Below are positions 24,464-37,158 of a stretch of 64,000 bases of DNA, piece by piece. The position numbers and the translations under genes are program-made. The notes below the pieces were generated by a model. The model worked only from the letters and a program-made list of their open reading frames with translations. It was not told where the DNA came from and ran no database searches. Numbering within the stretch: position 1 is the first letter of the stretch; every line of letters starts with the position of its first letter. This stretch comes from Fennellomyces sp. T-0311 (lineage: Eukaryota > Mucoromycota > Mucoromycetes > Mucorales > Lichtheimiaceae), in NCBI GenBank assembly GCA_025266875.1, contig JALLLT010000014.1:434001-498000 (forward strand), written 5' to 3'.

Positions 24464-25647
24464 AGGTTCTTAATTCTTTTTCATAAGCCCGTGCACTCAC
24501 ACATCCCCCACCCCTCTTTTTTACCTTTATGAAAGTCTTCGATCGCGAGTTGGAGATCGCGCATCTGTGAAATAACATCTAATGAGGATTCATGTTATTT
24601 GGGATGTACTCCTTGCAGTAACAAGACAATTCTTCTAAAGGGAGCTTTTTTTTCTTGGAGGGGAACAACAGCAAAAAAAAGCTGGATCTAGTTGATTCGT
24701 TTTTTTTTGACTCCCCCTTTTTTTTGCTCACCAAGTACCTTTGGAATCCATTGGTATGTAGCGACTTGTTTTTGCTTTTCTGTTTTCGCGTGATCACCCT
24801 TTTTATATCTACAAACGTGTTGAAAATTGATATTTCAACCGCAAACAGTAGGAAAGTAAGAAAAACGCCGTTTCTTTTCTTTTTCGCGCGCAACAGCCTA
24901 AAAAGATCCGCTTCCCCCCTTTTATACTAACCTACAGCTTCGTAGATATGCATTTTGAAGAAATCATGTCCGCCTCTACATCTTTTTTTTTTTGAAAAAA
25001 AAATAGAGTGAAAAGAATCGTGCATTCAAAAAGTGCAAAATAGGAGAGAAATGGATTTCTTCGTCTTTTTATTGATGTAATAGTTCAACAGAAATGAATC
25101 AATGCGCATGAATTTTTTTGTGGGGACACACACATATATTCGGTTTAGATTATGGTTTGGTGATCTGTTGCTTTTAATACAACAGTCCTACACAATGAAC
25201 CGGACAGAGGGAAATCTTTTTTGGCGTAAAAATAAATGCAGGCACGATGCATTAGTCAGATATGAACTCCAGACCTCCTTGATCTGATGCATCGCAAAGT
25301 AGCTATTTCTCAGTTAATGCAGCAGTGTCCTTTTTATTGTACACTAATAGAGAGGACAGGGAGAGGCCATCCACATGTTTGAATAATCGTGCTTATGCAT
25401 CTTGTCAGGTTTCTGTTGGATTGCATGTTTTTTTTTTGGTACGTCTTCATCGTTACATAGGATGTCAAGGTCATGGCAACAAAAATTGTTGTATCAAAAA
25501 AACGGTTTCCAAGCAGCAGATCAAGCTTGTGCGACACACACCGCGCATTTAGGTATGTGACTACCTAAAACGTAGTTGCTTGAATTTCGAAATAATTTTT
25601 TTTTTTTGTGCTGCCCTTTTTCTTTAGAATCTCGGTATAGATCTAAA
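24464..25647. other. divergent intergenic region with poly-A/T tracts
   Basis: About 1.2 kb between the CUE-domain gene and the NOG2 gene, transcribed away from each other. It is full of A- and T-runs (near 24645, 24670, 24705, 24985 and 25600), as expected of nucleosome-poor promoter DNA. No gene is supported. The T-run and TTTAG just before 25630 could be the acceptor of a 5' UTR intron of the NOG2 gene. Confidence 0.4.
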
Positions 25648-27772
25648 ATGGGTCAATTCAAGAAAGAAAAGGCCAGAGTGGCCAGATCGAAAGAAGCCGG
25701 CGACGATCGTGCTACCAACATTCGAGTCAAGGGCGAAAACTTTTATCGTGATGCGAAAAAGCTGCGTTATATCAATATGCTCAAGAGTGGCAAGCCCATT
25801 CGCAATGCAGCAGGAAAGATCATCAAGGCAGCCGATTTTCAAAGCACTGAAACCAAGACGGCTCGTGTTGCCCCCAACCGAAAATGGTTTGGTAAAGACT
25901 CGAGTTGAAAAAGAAGGGAGGAATGGTGTTGTTAAGTCTTTTATTTCAGGCAACACTCGAGTTATTGGACAAAAGGCGTTGGAAGATTTCCGAGAATCGC
26001 TCGGTGCAAAGATTCACGATCCATATCAGATTCTATTGAAGCAAAACAAGTTACCCATGTCATTGTTGCAGGATCCTACCAAGCAAGGTCGCATGCATAT
26101 TTTGGAAACAGAATCGTTCTCCACTACTTTTGGTAATAAGTCTCAACGCAAAAAGCCCAAACTCGAAATCGGATCCATGGAAGAACTCATGTCAAGAGTG
26201 GATGAAACCAATGGTAAGAAAAACACACAGCGTGCATCAGAAACTCGGTCCGGATAGAAGCTGATTCTTTTGGTCTGCCACAGAGGGATACAATGCCAGC
26301 AAGGACACCAGCTTGTTGGCCAACAAAGAGAAGGAATTCACAGACGAAGCGCGCGCGTGGTACTTGCAAGCCGGTCAATCCAAACGTATCTGGAACGAAC
26401 TGTACAAAGTCATTGATTCATCCGACGTCATTATCCACGTTCTGGACGCCCGCGATCCTCTTGGCACCCGTTGTCGCAAGATTGAAAACTTTATCCGCAA
26501 AGAAAAGCCGCACAAACATTTGCTCTTTGTCTTGAACAAATGCGATCTGATTCCTCCATGGGCAACCGCCAAATGGGTTGCCACGCTTTCGCAAGATTAT
26601 CCCACACTCGCGTTTCACGCTTCCATCAACAACTCATTCGGCAAAGGCTCTTTGATTCAGCTGTTACGACAATTCTCCAGCTTACATTCCGATAAAAAGC
26701 AGATTCAAGTCGGATTCATCGGTTATCCCAACACTGGCAAATCTTCCATCATCAACACGCTCAAGGCCAAAAAGGTCTGCAATGTCGCCCCCATTCCTGG
26801 TGAAACCAAGGTCTGGCAGTACATCACCTTGATGAAACGCATCTACCTTATCGATTGTCCCGGTGTCGTTCCTCCCAACCCCGAAGACGACGAAACTGAT
26901 ATCATTTTGAAGGGATCCGTAAGTACACCCTGTAAACCATGACAGGTGCACACAAAAAGAACTAATTTTCGATTTCCAATCCAAAGGTGCGTGTGGAGAA
27001 TGTGCCAAATCCCGAAGATAATATACCGACCATCTTGGAACGTGTGCGAAGCGAATACATTCAGCGCACCTACGAGATCAAAGAATGGAAGAATGCGCCC
27101 GACTTTTTGGAGCAATTGGCTCGCAAAACCGGCAAGCTGTTAAAAAAGGGCGAACCCGATTTCCACAACACGGCCATGATGGTCTTGCACGACTGGCTCC
27201 GCGGTAGACTGCCCTACTATGTCGCACCACCTGAGGGCGAGAAGCCTCCGGTCCAGGAAGACGAAAAGAAGGTTGGCGTCGATCAGATCTTCAAGAACAT
27301 TCACGTGTCGGTCGATTACATGGAAGACGATATGAAGAAGGAAGAGATTATTCAACCAGAACTCAATGTTGAAGAGGAACAACAGCCGGCTGATGAGGAG
27401 AAGCAAGAAGAAGAGCCTACCGATTGGGACGAGATCTTTGAGAGCGTTGTTGGTGAAGACGGACCTGTCGCCAAAGCGCCTGTGATCGAAGGCGAAGAGG
27501 AAGAAGAAGAAAAGGAGGAAGAAGTGGATAGCGAACTGGAATTGAGCGATATGGGTGAAGAGGTGCCTAGCGATGATGAAGATGAAGAGGCGCCACGGAA
27601 AAAGGTCAAGGAAGTGACCAAGAAAAAGAAAGCTGGTGTGCATTATTACGAAACGGCCAACGTCAAGAACCGTAATCGAAACAAGGTCAAGCCCGATGAA
27701 GCCTCCAAGAAGGTGCTGAACAGTCGATTGAAGGGCTCTGCGCAGGCCGGAACTAAGCGCAAGAGACGATAG
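25648..27772 (+). CDS. NOG2: nucleolar GTP-binding protein 2 (NOG2/GNL2)
   Basis: Four exons (25648-25891, 25950-26213, 26284-26918, 26987-27772) give 642 residues. NOG2 is a GTPase of pre-60S ribosome assembly, loaded in the nucleolus/nucleoplasm and released before export. The NGP1NT domain opens with [20 protein letters not shown]. The GTPase is circularly permuted as in this family: [16 protein letters not shown], then G4 NKCDLIP, then G1 GYPNTGKSS, then G3 DCPG. The C-terminal region is long, acidic and then strongly basic, ending GTKRKRR, a likely nucleolar signal. Intron phases agree throughout. It lies 5' of the NAC-alpha gene on the same strand. Confidence 0.97.
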
Positions 27773-28135
27773 ACTTGAGAGAAAAAAGCCCCCATTATAA
27801 TATACATATATCATTTTTTTTTGTGTTTGCATTCTATTTTCTGTATTAAAAGCATTCTAGTAAAGTAACCTTTTTGTTTGCCATGGAAATAACTTTTGAT
27901 GTTCAACTCCGTCGGACACCGGGTCTAAATTATAGCCAGTGAGGGCACGGCAGCCCCCCCTCTTTCAATCTAAAAAGGTGTGTAGCTAGGCCCATGGCAA
28001 CAACGGAAGAGAGAGTGGTGCGAGAAGGATATCCTGTGAGATTTATATAGATGGATGGATAGATGGATGGATGAATGCAAAAAGTTGCAAGTTGTCGCAT
28101 TTCGAGATGACTCACTTTACAATTTTTGTTTTAGA
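27773..28135. other. intergenic region between NOG2 and NAC-alpha genes
   Basis: It holds the NOG2 3' end with T-rich tracts and a TATTAAA-like signal near 27844, a C-run near 27953, a TATA-like TTTATATAG near 28042 and a GATG repeat just 5' of the NAC gene. Confidence 0.4.
28051..28075. repeat. (GATG)n tetranucleotide repeat
   Basis: An imperfect run of GATG/GATA units in the presumed 5' UTR or promoter of the NAC-alpha gene. Confidence 0.8.
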
Positions 28136-28867
28136 ATGTCTGCCCAAGTCGACGAGAAGCCCGTAGAGCAAAAGCCCGTTTCGGTTGAGGAAGTTGCTGA
28201 GGAGACCACCCAGCAAGTCGAAATTCCCGAAGTCGAGGAAGGTTCTGCCGTTGAGACCCCTCAGTCCCGTGGCGAGAAGAAGGCTCGCAAGGCAATCCTC
28301 GGTCTTGGCTTGAAGCAAGTTCCCGGCATTACGCGCGTTACTTTCACGCGTGCTCGTGGCGTATGTTTCTATTCGTTTTATTCGTTTTTCAAAAAAAAAA
28401 GAAAAACGCGTAACCATTCTCTTCCCATGTAATTTAGATTGTCTTCGCCATTGGCCGCCCTGAGGTTTTCAAGAGCAACAACTCTGATACCTACATTGTT
28501 TTTGGTGAAGTCCAGGTCGAAGATATGCGTGCTCGTGCCCAGCAGGCTGCTGCTCAACAACTCGCTGCCGAAGCTGCTGCCAAGGCTGATGAGACTGAGG
28601 CTGCTGCTCCCTCGACCATCGCTGCTACCGAAACCGCCGCTGCCGTTGAGGATGATGATGAGGAGGTGGATGCCACCGGTGTTGAGGAGAAGGATATTGA
28701 GTTGGTCGTCAGCCAAGCCAATGTGTCCCGCAACAAGGCTATCAAGGCTTTGAAGAACAACGACAACGACATTGTCAACGCCATCATGGTAAGTGGTTTG
28801 TTGTTATCGAAAGCAGGGTTGCCATGAAACTGACGCGTGGTGTGCGTACTAGGAATTGACCATGTAA
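28136..28867 (+). CDS. EGD2: nascent polypeptide-associated complex subunit alpha
   Basis: Three exons (28136-28360, 28438-28788, 28853-28867) give 196 residues. The protein pairs with the beta subunit on the ribosome exit tunnel and shields nascent chains. The NAC domain runs from about residue 45 ([20 protein letters not shown]) through [12 protein letters not shown] to [12 protein letters not shown]. An Ala/Glu-rich linker follows, then a C-terminal UBA domain ([20 protein letters not shown]) closing with NAIMELTM. The last exon is just 15 bases and encodes ELTM plus the stop; the same ending in the family confirms it. Length fits the family. Confidence 0.97.
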
Positions 28868-29123
28868 GAAGAGTTACTGGACAGCAAAACGTTAATCGAG
28901 CCCGAGCAAAAAAAAAAAAGTAACACACAACGGGTTCAGCAATTCCATTGTTTTTCCTTTTACCAACATCAGCTTTTTTCAAAAAACATGAGCTTTGTAT
29001 TAAGCAAAAAAAGTACGATGAGTGCTCGTTGTGTGCGTGCAGGAGGGTTGTGTGTGTGGATGCGGTAATAGTATTAGTAATTGGAACACGGCTGGACTGA
29101 TACAAAAAGTGCGGGGTGGATCA

Positions 29124-30267
29124 TCAATCGTACAATCTGATCTCGATCTGCGAAGCGCATTAATACCATGACAATCGACTCGTACCGGTCAATCAAAAAC
29201 TTACAAAGAGGAAGGCGGAGCGAACGGGATTGGCGATGGAAATGCCTTGGGAATGATACAGTTGTTCGTTTTGGGAGTCGATGAATTGCGAAAGGTGTTT
29301 GATAGACTTTGGTACACGCGTTAGTGATCGTCGATTTGGTTTCTTTTTTTTTTTGGCAGATAGCACTTACACGTAGATAATGCGTGGAGAAAAGCATGGG
29401 CCAGATGTAGAGAGTTAAGCACTCCATGATGTTGTCAAAAACATTCAGTGAAACCTTTTCGGCATTGGCCAGCAAGTCGTTGATCTTTTCAACGGTATGA
29501 CAAAGCTGGCTTGGGTCGATCTACACACATACAGTGCGGTCTTTTGTTTTTAACTCCCTTCTTTCTCTTTTTTCTCCCTTTTGCTCCTTACCCGTCCTGA
29601 CAGTTCGGCCGGAAAGTCCGTACAAAACCTCGTAATGCCGTCTCCTCGAGAATAGTCTCGTTCAATGCGCACTGCTTTGTTGGGCACGCGACGCATGTCA
29701 ATCATTTCATGAGGCGTCGGCTCCGTGCGCGAAGGCTCTGTTTTCTTTGCGGCCGACAAGGATTGCCGTGCTTCCATGGCATCATGTAAATCGTTATTCT
29801 TCTGATTGGTTTCCAAGGTTTCCGCCGCTACCGTCGTTTCGTTGGTCGTCGGCGATGCGTTCACTGCTAAATTATGTAAAAAAAAAGAGGTTTTTAAGAA
29901 AAAGAACCGTTTTTGCGTAAGAACGAAAAATAAAGAAAATAAAGAAGAAAAAAAGGTAGGGAGGTTTCCAAAAATTACATGTAGTCGTGGCGCCAGTCTG
30001 CCAATCGGCAGCAAACTTGTTTGTGATATCCATGGTAACCAGTTGAAATGCCCCTAGTGATAAGGCTTTGCGGTGCATGCTCGTTACGGTCGATTGACTG
30101 CCGATACTCGATGTTGAATAGCGTCGCATGTAGCCGTCTCGTCGTCGTTTCCGGTTTGACAGTGCCGCTGGATAGAATAGACATGTATCCGTGTATCGAT
30201 GAAAATGCTTGTCGCCATGCGCTGCTTCGGTGGGAGACAGCAGCTGTATAGGTGACGCGTTGTTCAT
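29124..30267 (-). CDS. ERF4: Golgin-A7/ERF4 family protein, Ras palmitoyltransferase subunit
   Basis: Five exons (30267-29979, 29866-29592, 29520-29371, 29306-29205, 29147-29124) give 279 residues. Erf4/GOLGA7-type proteins are the obligate partner of the DHHC acyltransferase Erf2, which S-palmitoylates Ras at the ER/Golgi. The diagnostic domain fills the C-terminal half: AVRIERDYSRGDGITRF, FPAELSGRIDPSQL, INDLLANAEKVSLNVFDN and the closing FLFIEIRLYD. The N-terminal 140 residues are low-complexity and basic/Ser-rich with no recognisable domain. The last exon encodes only seven residues. The intact family ending makes the exon chain trustworthy; the first exon is less constrained. Confidence 0.9.
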
Positions 30268-31422
30268 TAACTCTTTCTCTCGATGGTTTTCAAGTGAAAA
30301 GAGAAAGAGTGGAAAACGTAACTGTATGATTTTTTTTACTCCTCTTTAAATCTTGTGTACGACAAAAGGTAGCTCGTTCTCTCTCTTCAACAATAATATG
30401 TATACTAGTACCAAGACCTCATTGTTACCAAGCCCCACTAGGCGCAGCTATACAAACAAAAAAAAGAATCACGCTCCCATTGATTCGGATAAATCCAAGT
30501 ATCGACAATTTTTTTTATATATTTCAAACCTTTATTCCGTGGTCGCACGTGGCGCAACTCTTATTAAGTCTTTGAGCATGATGATGGAGTTTTTACACTC
30601 TTTTACTTCCGACGTGATTCAAACCATCTAGCTTTGGGCAGTCAATTTCCTTGCCCTGATTCGATGTTTAAGGTATATGACCATGGCTCTTTTTTTCGTT
30701 ACCATCTATTGGACACAGAGCGTGTCCTTTTTTTTACGGCCAGTGTCTGCCATGGAGATGGGTACTGGTGCCCAGTACTGATGAAATGAGTACATCTGAT
30801 TGGCTCGAAGCTTTCACTGAAAAGTATTAAGTGTCAGGCGGTACGAGGTTTCAAAAAGTCTAGTATGTGGCATTGATCGAAGCCTGTCCTAACCTGTGTA
30901 TCCATCAAGTACGTATAATCTCCCAACAAATCCAGCTGGTTTGTCTGGTGAATCTTTGTACGTATGTATGGCTTTAAGCTGTTGTCCCATTGGCGCTTAG
31001 ACTCACGTACGCGACGTTGGGCTGTTTAAAAACAGATTCCGTACGCCTGGAATCATGTCAAGGACTACGTATATACTTTGATCTGTCCATTGATGACAAA
31101 AAGTATTGCTTGAACGGGTTGATTGACGCTTAAATAATGCCGAATGTATCGAGCTTCGAGCCTTTCAACCAAATCACGACGCACACATAACCACGGGCTT
31201 TTGTCATTTTCCAACAGTGGAACTGTAAATCATACGATGCCCCGGATCGATTGCAACGACATGCGTCATTCAAGGTGACCAATATGTAGGTGCTCCTTTC
31301 GGAAGCGACCAAAAAACAAGGGTTGCTATTTGTTACGTTTGAACCAGCAAATGTTTATATATTGCAAAGGGTTATTGAAAGTGTCTATATATATACGTTG
31401 TTTAAATGGAGTTTACTACAGT
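30268..31422. other. 1.15 kb between ERF4-like and chitinase genes
   Basis: No gene is supported. The left end is the ERF4-like promoter with purine-rich AAAGAGAAAGAG near 30299. The right end is the chitinase 3' flank. Several TACGTA-type motifs recur around 30910-31070. Confidence 0.4.
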
Positions 31423-32911
31423 TTAAGAGCGAATCTTTGCAGCCTCCTGGAGCAGTTCACCGTTGTCAGAATCCTCATCGACAGACCAGACCATAACACC
31501 ACCGAGATTCTTGCTTTTGGCATACTTGACTTTGACAGCAATGGACTGTGGATCGTCGTACGAGATAAATATTTTGGTCTTGGGATTGAACAGCCATGGG
31601 GTTTGTGAAACCTTATCCCACTGACGAATCCATGGTGCCGCCGCTTTGGTGGGTGATGACAGTACGCCTTCAGATCGCAGATTGCCGTATCGCCAAATAC
31701 CAGACATGCCACCGGGGTCTTTGCTACAGTAAGGATCTTGCCAGAATGCATCCAGCGAATCTCCCTTGGGAATATGTCCAACGACCTGTGGTTGATATTG
31801 GCTGGTTGATTTGGTCATGTCTTGCTTGGCGGCTTCACCATTTTTATGTCAGGCATGCGTATCGAGTAGCAAAGTGGTGCATAGAATGACTTACTGACTG
31901 AACGGCCATAGAATGCCAAACCAGGAGAAATCTTGCTTGCAGGCATACCCGCATTGAGCCAATTGTCAATGGCCGAAACAAAGCTATCGGCATCACCGTG
32001 GCCGGGTTGGTAGTTGAATGGCGCGTTGGGACCCGTTGTGTCGTTCCATCCACCGTTAATATCGTACGTCATGATGTTGACCCGGTCAAGCACTTTGGCG
32101 TATTCCTTGACGCTTGGCATATATCCCGCGGATGTCTCGAATGTGCGCACATGAACGGCCGCCGTCAGTTCCTTGTTTTTGAACTTCTTGTCCATGGCAG
32201 CGCGAAGTTCCTGAAACAGCTTGAGCAGGTTTTTGGCATCGTTGGCCTTGTCGACCACGTTACATCCAGCGCCCTGACGGCCAGGATATTCCCAATCTAG
32301 GTTATTTGGAAAATTAGCCTTTTGTGTACCATGCATCATTTAACGCGCTCACTTACCGATATCAATGCCATCCACTCCGTATCTTGATTGGAAATGAGTA
32401 CATGAGGAAATAACGCAAAAGGGATGCTTACTTTTCAATCTGATCCATGCTCCATTGAACGAACGTTTTGCGACCCGACGCACTTGCAGCCATTGTACTA
32501 TGTAGCGCTGTTAATGCAACGTTCTATGCAAGATATAAATAATACAGGTGTACCTAAACGTCAAGCAGCCACTCCAACCACCGACAGAGATGAGCACTTT
32601 GGCCTTTTTTGCGTGGGCAGCTTTGACGAGTTCGGGAAGTTGCGTTTCGACTTGTTGAGCATCCGACCATTCAGGCGTGTTTCCGCTGACCATGATTGCG
32701 AATGCATAGTTGATGTGCGTGTATTTTGTGAAATCAATCTTGCTCACGGGATAGCGTGCGTAAAGCCCTTTTCGCCCCGATATATTAGACACACAACACA
32801 TCCTGAATCAACGCACTTACAATTTGGAAAGTAGCCTGTCAACGTCTTGCCCGGTGCGGCAAGAACGACCGAACATAAAGCCAAGAGGAAGTATATGGAG
32901 GAGAATCGCAT
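31423..32911 (-). CDS. GH18 chitinase, secreted
   Basis: Six exons (32911-32821, 32767-32554, 32497-32432, 32382-32357, 32296-31895, 31820-31423) give 398 residues. A signal peptide (MRFSSIYFLLALCSVVLAAP) directs secretion. The GH18 barrel shows GYFPNWLYARYPV on strand 1, VLISVGGWS on strand 3 and the catalytic DGIDIDWEYPG with proton donor Glu135. Further on are MTYDINGGWND and GLAFYGRSV, and GVMVWSVDEDS carries the late Trp lining the substrate cleft. It hydrolyses beta-1,4-GlcNAc links of chitin, in wall remodelling or feeding. There is no carbohydrate-binding module or GPI signal. The catalytic motif is split by an intron, with a 26-base exon carrying its first half. A TATA box lies 46 bases upstream. 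Confidence 0.96.
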
Positions 32912-32956
32912 TTTGACGAGGTAAAGAAACGAAGCAAAAAAGAGCGGCTTTGACAA

Positions 32957-32966
32957 CTTATATACC
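32957..32966 (-). promoter_or_regulatory. TATA box of the chitinase gene
   Basis: On the minus strand the sequence reads GGTATATAAG, about 46 bases upstream of the start codon at 32911. Confidence 0.6.
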
Positions 32967-33049
32967 TTTTTTGCTAAATGGGCTCCGTTCGCAGACCAAC
33001 CTTTTCTGCCTAATGAATTTAACCTTTCCCCTTTTTTCACCTGGGCTAC

Positions 33050-33066
33050 CTCTCTCTCTCTCTCTC
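33050..33066. repeat. (CT)n microsatellite
   Basis: Eight or so CT units in the chitinase upstream region. Confidence 0.85.
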
Positions 33067-34340
33067 GCTCGACAAACAACAATGATGATGTATCATGATT
33101 GAATCATGCTTGTTTTTTCCTCCATTGTTTACGTTTGGTTTGTAGTCCAGCGCATGGCCTTTGATAATAAACAGATCATCAGATCCAGCTTTTGGTAATG
33201 TGGCAAAATGACATTAATTGGCATGACCATTTTAGGAGACCCTGATTAGGATCATTTAACTCGAAACGTATGCAAGGGGCAGGTCGATAATTGCTGGACA
33301 TACTAAAAGGGGTCTCTAATTTTCTACATGATGTCACCACACACACATACAAACACTTCTTTGTCAACGAGGAACCGCCCATACGTCACATGGCGTCCAT
33401 TGTATCCATCAAAAGGTTCATCGCGATGCGGTTTATTTGTTGGAACAGCACCACACACGCCGCTATATGCTATTTAGGAAGTGGACGGTCAAAGATATCA
33501 TGGACTTTCCAATATAGGTGAAAATTAGTTTTCTATTCTACTTGGAGACATTTGGATAGAGTGACTTTTGGAGGTCGATCACATGCAGAAAAAAAAAAGT
33601 AGTAAAAAGATGAGCAAAGGAAATATCAAGGAAAACAGGTGATTTCTGTACATTCCGCTCCCAAGGGGTGGGGGGGGGTTCAGTAGAACTTCTTTATATT
33701 ACCACGTCAAGATGCTTACGCCGTGTAACAAATAACTATCCCGACTTGGATATATTTTCTGTTCGGACAAACGTGTCGCAGTAGGTAAATCGTGCAAGTT
33801 GCCTTTCTGACACATCTGCAGCATGTGCATTTTGATTGTGTGTCTATGCCTTTTGGTGTCTCTGCAGATCCATTTCTTTGTGTTGCCTACATGATGGCGA
33901 TACAGAATGCTTATTCTCGACAATCACTGGCCTCGTGTTGTCTTGTACAGTAACCTTGCCCTATCACTCATGAAAGGCATCGACTCACATCAGGGACCAT
34001 TTACATTCCTTTTGATGTAAGTATCTAATATAATCCATGAACATTCGTTGAGTGTATTCCGCCTTGTCCATCCCTTGTTGCGTGGCAACGGTCAAAACTG
34101 CAGAGATATATTCAAGTCGCCCGTTTTTACTGAAATGGCTGCGTTCGGTCGTGATCGTCCATTAGTGGTGCGAAATTCAGGACTTGCGAAAATAAATCTG
34201 TCGAATGGCTCACAATCAGGTTTAAAAAAAAAAGAGACAATGCGTGACAATTACAGGAAACTACCATTAAATGGTGTATTTTTAAGAATTAAGAGAGGAC
34301 TTTGTCAAAATTCGCGGGGCAAAAAGCCTTAATGCGGTGA

Positions 34341-34969
<629 letters not shown>

Positions 34970-35057
34970 ACTACTCGCCCCCTCCCGCTCGCGTGTTGTT
35001 TGGGTGTATTTGGCGCGCCGTGTGTTATGTTCGTTTACTCAAGGTGTACGTTTAGCC

Positions 35058-35063
35058 CAATAA
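35058..35063 (+). terminator. poly(A) signal of the ubiquitin-L40 gene
   Basis: AATAAA about 90 bases after the stop and before the convergent POP3 stop codon. Confidence 0.5.
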
Positions 35064-35140
35064 ACTACGACTACTTTAAATGTGCGAACGAGTTTGTGGT
35101 CAGTCCATCGGTAGCCATGGTGTATATGTGGTCATGGCAA

Positions 35141-35959
35141 CTATCGCTTTATTTTCTTGGAGGGTTGGGTACTGTCTGTGTCTTGGGCATTTCGTTTTTG
35201 TTGCTTCGGTTGTTGCTTTTTTGGAGGTTTGATAGGCGCGGTCGTCTGCAGGACTTTGATCTTTGTTGGCTGATAGATCCCTTTGGCGATATCTCCCAAC
35301 CACGATGCGTTAATTTCAGGCACGTCGTCCACAGCCAATCTCAATCGCTCCTCGCTCTCTTGAATCTAACCAGTTTACCGGCATTAAACTTTATCAGACA
35401 CGCGCAAAGACACACACGTTACCTGCAATGCAAAGGCTGAAACACGGGGCAAGTAAAGCGCTCTGGATAGTTGAACTTGGGCATTTTGCGGCAATGGAAC
35501 GAGTTTCACTTTGGCCATGGATGCCATGGTCAACAGATGGCTACACAAATGGGTTGGTTGGATATCCCGTTTGCAGACAAACACGGTCCATCCCTTGGCA
35601 GGTTTCTCGAGTAACTCCGTGACACTGTTGATGCCCAACACGAGCCGTTTGTTGAGTTCTGGATAGTCTTCCTTTTTGGATTTTCGGTTCGCTTTTCGAT
35701 ACGCTCCAATGGGTTCCAGCAATCTTATGCGCGTTATTATCTCTTGCCATTCGCGTTTCAAGTATACTTACTGTACGAGAATGGATAGAATGGAATCCCC
35801 CACTTGATTCGATACTGCAGGCCTAATGTACCCCATTGAGCTTTTTATCTTGTTGGAATGAATGGAATTTGTTTACCATTTCACAGTAAATGGAGATTCA
35901 AGAACGTTTTTAAAGACTTTTTTCTTGGCTTGGGCATCGTTTCTGATACTATCGTGCAT
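35141..35959 (-). CDS. POP3: RNase P/MRP subunit Pop3-like
   Basis: Four exons (35959-35877, 35822-35772, 35723-35423, 35365-35141) give 219 residues. Pop3 (Rpp38-like, L7Ae fold) is a protein subunit of RNase P and RNase MRP, which mature tRNA 5' ends and pre-rRNA. Recognition rests on the opening VFKNVLESPFTVKWP, the LVQLLEPIGAYRK segment, GWTVFVCKRDIQPTHLCSHL, VKLVPLPQNAQVQLSRAL and the late TKIKVLQTTAPI. A basic, Gln-rich tail ends SKKIKR, a probable nuclear signal. The N-terminal two exons are short, and their phases (2, 2, 0) fit. Fungal Pop3 diverges fast, so the family call is good but not certain. Confidence 0.88.
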
Positions 35960-36064
35960 TTCTTTAATACAAAAAGTTAAAAAAGGGATAAAAAAAGCAA
36001 AAGGTATGGTTTGTTGCTTGATGGGAATAAGCCACGTCAATATTTTCTACTTTGTGGTCGAGTT

Positions 36065-36122
36065 ATGTTGTGTGTGCGCGTGCGTATGTGTGTGCGTGTG
36101 TGTGGAGGAGAGAGAGAGAGAA
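36065..36122. repeat. (GT)n/(GA)n compound microsatellite
   Basis: A GT/GC-alternating tract passes directly into a GA run, in the 174 bases between the Pop3-like start and the Rho stop codon. It lies within the promoter of one gene and the 3' UTR of the other. Confidence 0.85.
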
Positions 36123-36132
36123 AAGGAGGAGA

Positions 36133-36938
36133 TTACAGCATCCGGCATAACTTCTTTTGCAGTCGCATAATACCGCTTGACATGGCAGTTCTTGTTGCTG
36201 CTTCAATGACTTCGCTTACATACTGGTTTCGCATGGCGCTGCACTCATAATATTTGGCGCCAATTTCTTTTGCTAACCTATCGCCCTTAAAGAAGAACCC
36301 GCGGATCAGCAGCAACTCGTCTATCCCTTCCTCTTCTTACTTCTTCCGCCGTAATTAAATGATGGCCTAACGCATTCAACTGGGCGATCCGTGCTTGGTT
36401 ATCCCGCAGATCAATCTTTGTCCCGACCAACAGTTTGGGTACGTTTTCACAAAAATGTGTCACTTCAGGCAGCCACTTTTTTTTTGGCGGTTAGTGATGG
36501 AGAAACAAAAAGACCAGCCGAAAAGATTTACCCTGTCCTGCACGTTCTTGAAAGAAGTGGGTTGATCGATAGCGAAACAAATCAAGATCACATTGGTTTC
36601 AGGGTAGGACAAAGGACGCAGTCGATCGTAATCTTCCTGACCAGCCGTATCCCATAGTGCTAGCTCGACCACTTTGTTATCCAGTTGCACGTTGGCGATA
36701 TAATTCTCAAACACCGTAGGAACGTATCGCTATGGCAACGGTGTTATGGTGGGCATAGAAACGCGTGGCGTGCTCTCTTACCTCTGGAAAGGCGCCCTTT
36801 TGGTAGACGACGAGCAAGCTGGTCTTTCCGCAACCGCCATCACCAACAACGACAAGCTTTTTCCGAGCAACCTGATGGGTATGGTGTTAATGGACGTTTG
36901 TTTCCAGCGAAAGTCTAGGGGGGCTTTACCCGAGTCAT
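36133..36938 (-). CDS. Rho-family small GTPase (Rho4-like)
   Basis: Five exons (36938-36930, 36871-36782, 36729-36532, 36475-36341, 36285-36133) give 194 residues. G-box motifs are intact: P-loop GDGGCGKTS, switch [27 protein letters not shown] (G3/switch II), GTKIDL (G4) and ECSA (G5). The Rho insert helix follows G4. The C-terminus ends in a CAAX box, CRML, preceded by a short basic stretch, so prenylation and membrane attachment are expected. The GDGGCGKT loop is closer to fungal Rho4 than to Rho1, which has GDGACGKT. Rho proteins steer actin, septation and wall synthesis. The first exon is only nine bases (Met-Thr-Arg); another start further upstream remains possible. Confidence 0.94.
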
Positions 36939-37158
36939 TGGTTTAATGGAGCGCACCAATGCCAATTAGTAAAAAAAGAACAAAAGAAAGAAGAAAGAAA
37001 AGCGAAAAATGGGTGCACAAGGTTACAGAGAGAGAGAAAAAAAAAGGGGGGGGGGACATGGACTAAAAAAGAAACTTTGAAAGCGTCGTCAACATTTCAC
37101 ACACCAGAAAGGTTGGATGTACACACACATGCGCGCTCCCTCTTTATTTTACTTTTTT

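Noticed and set aside
24525..24564. Upstream exon beginning MRDLQLAIEDFHK for the CUE-domain gene
   Set aside because: The nearby acceptor joins it out of frame with the main coding sequence. The ATG at 24463 gives an uninterrupted model.
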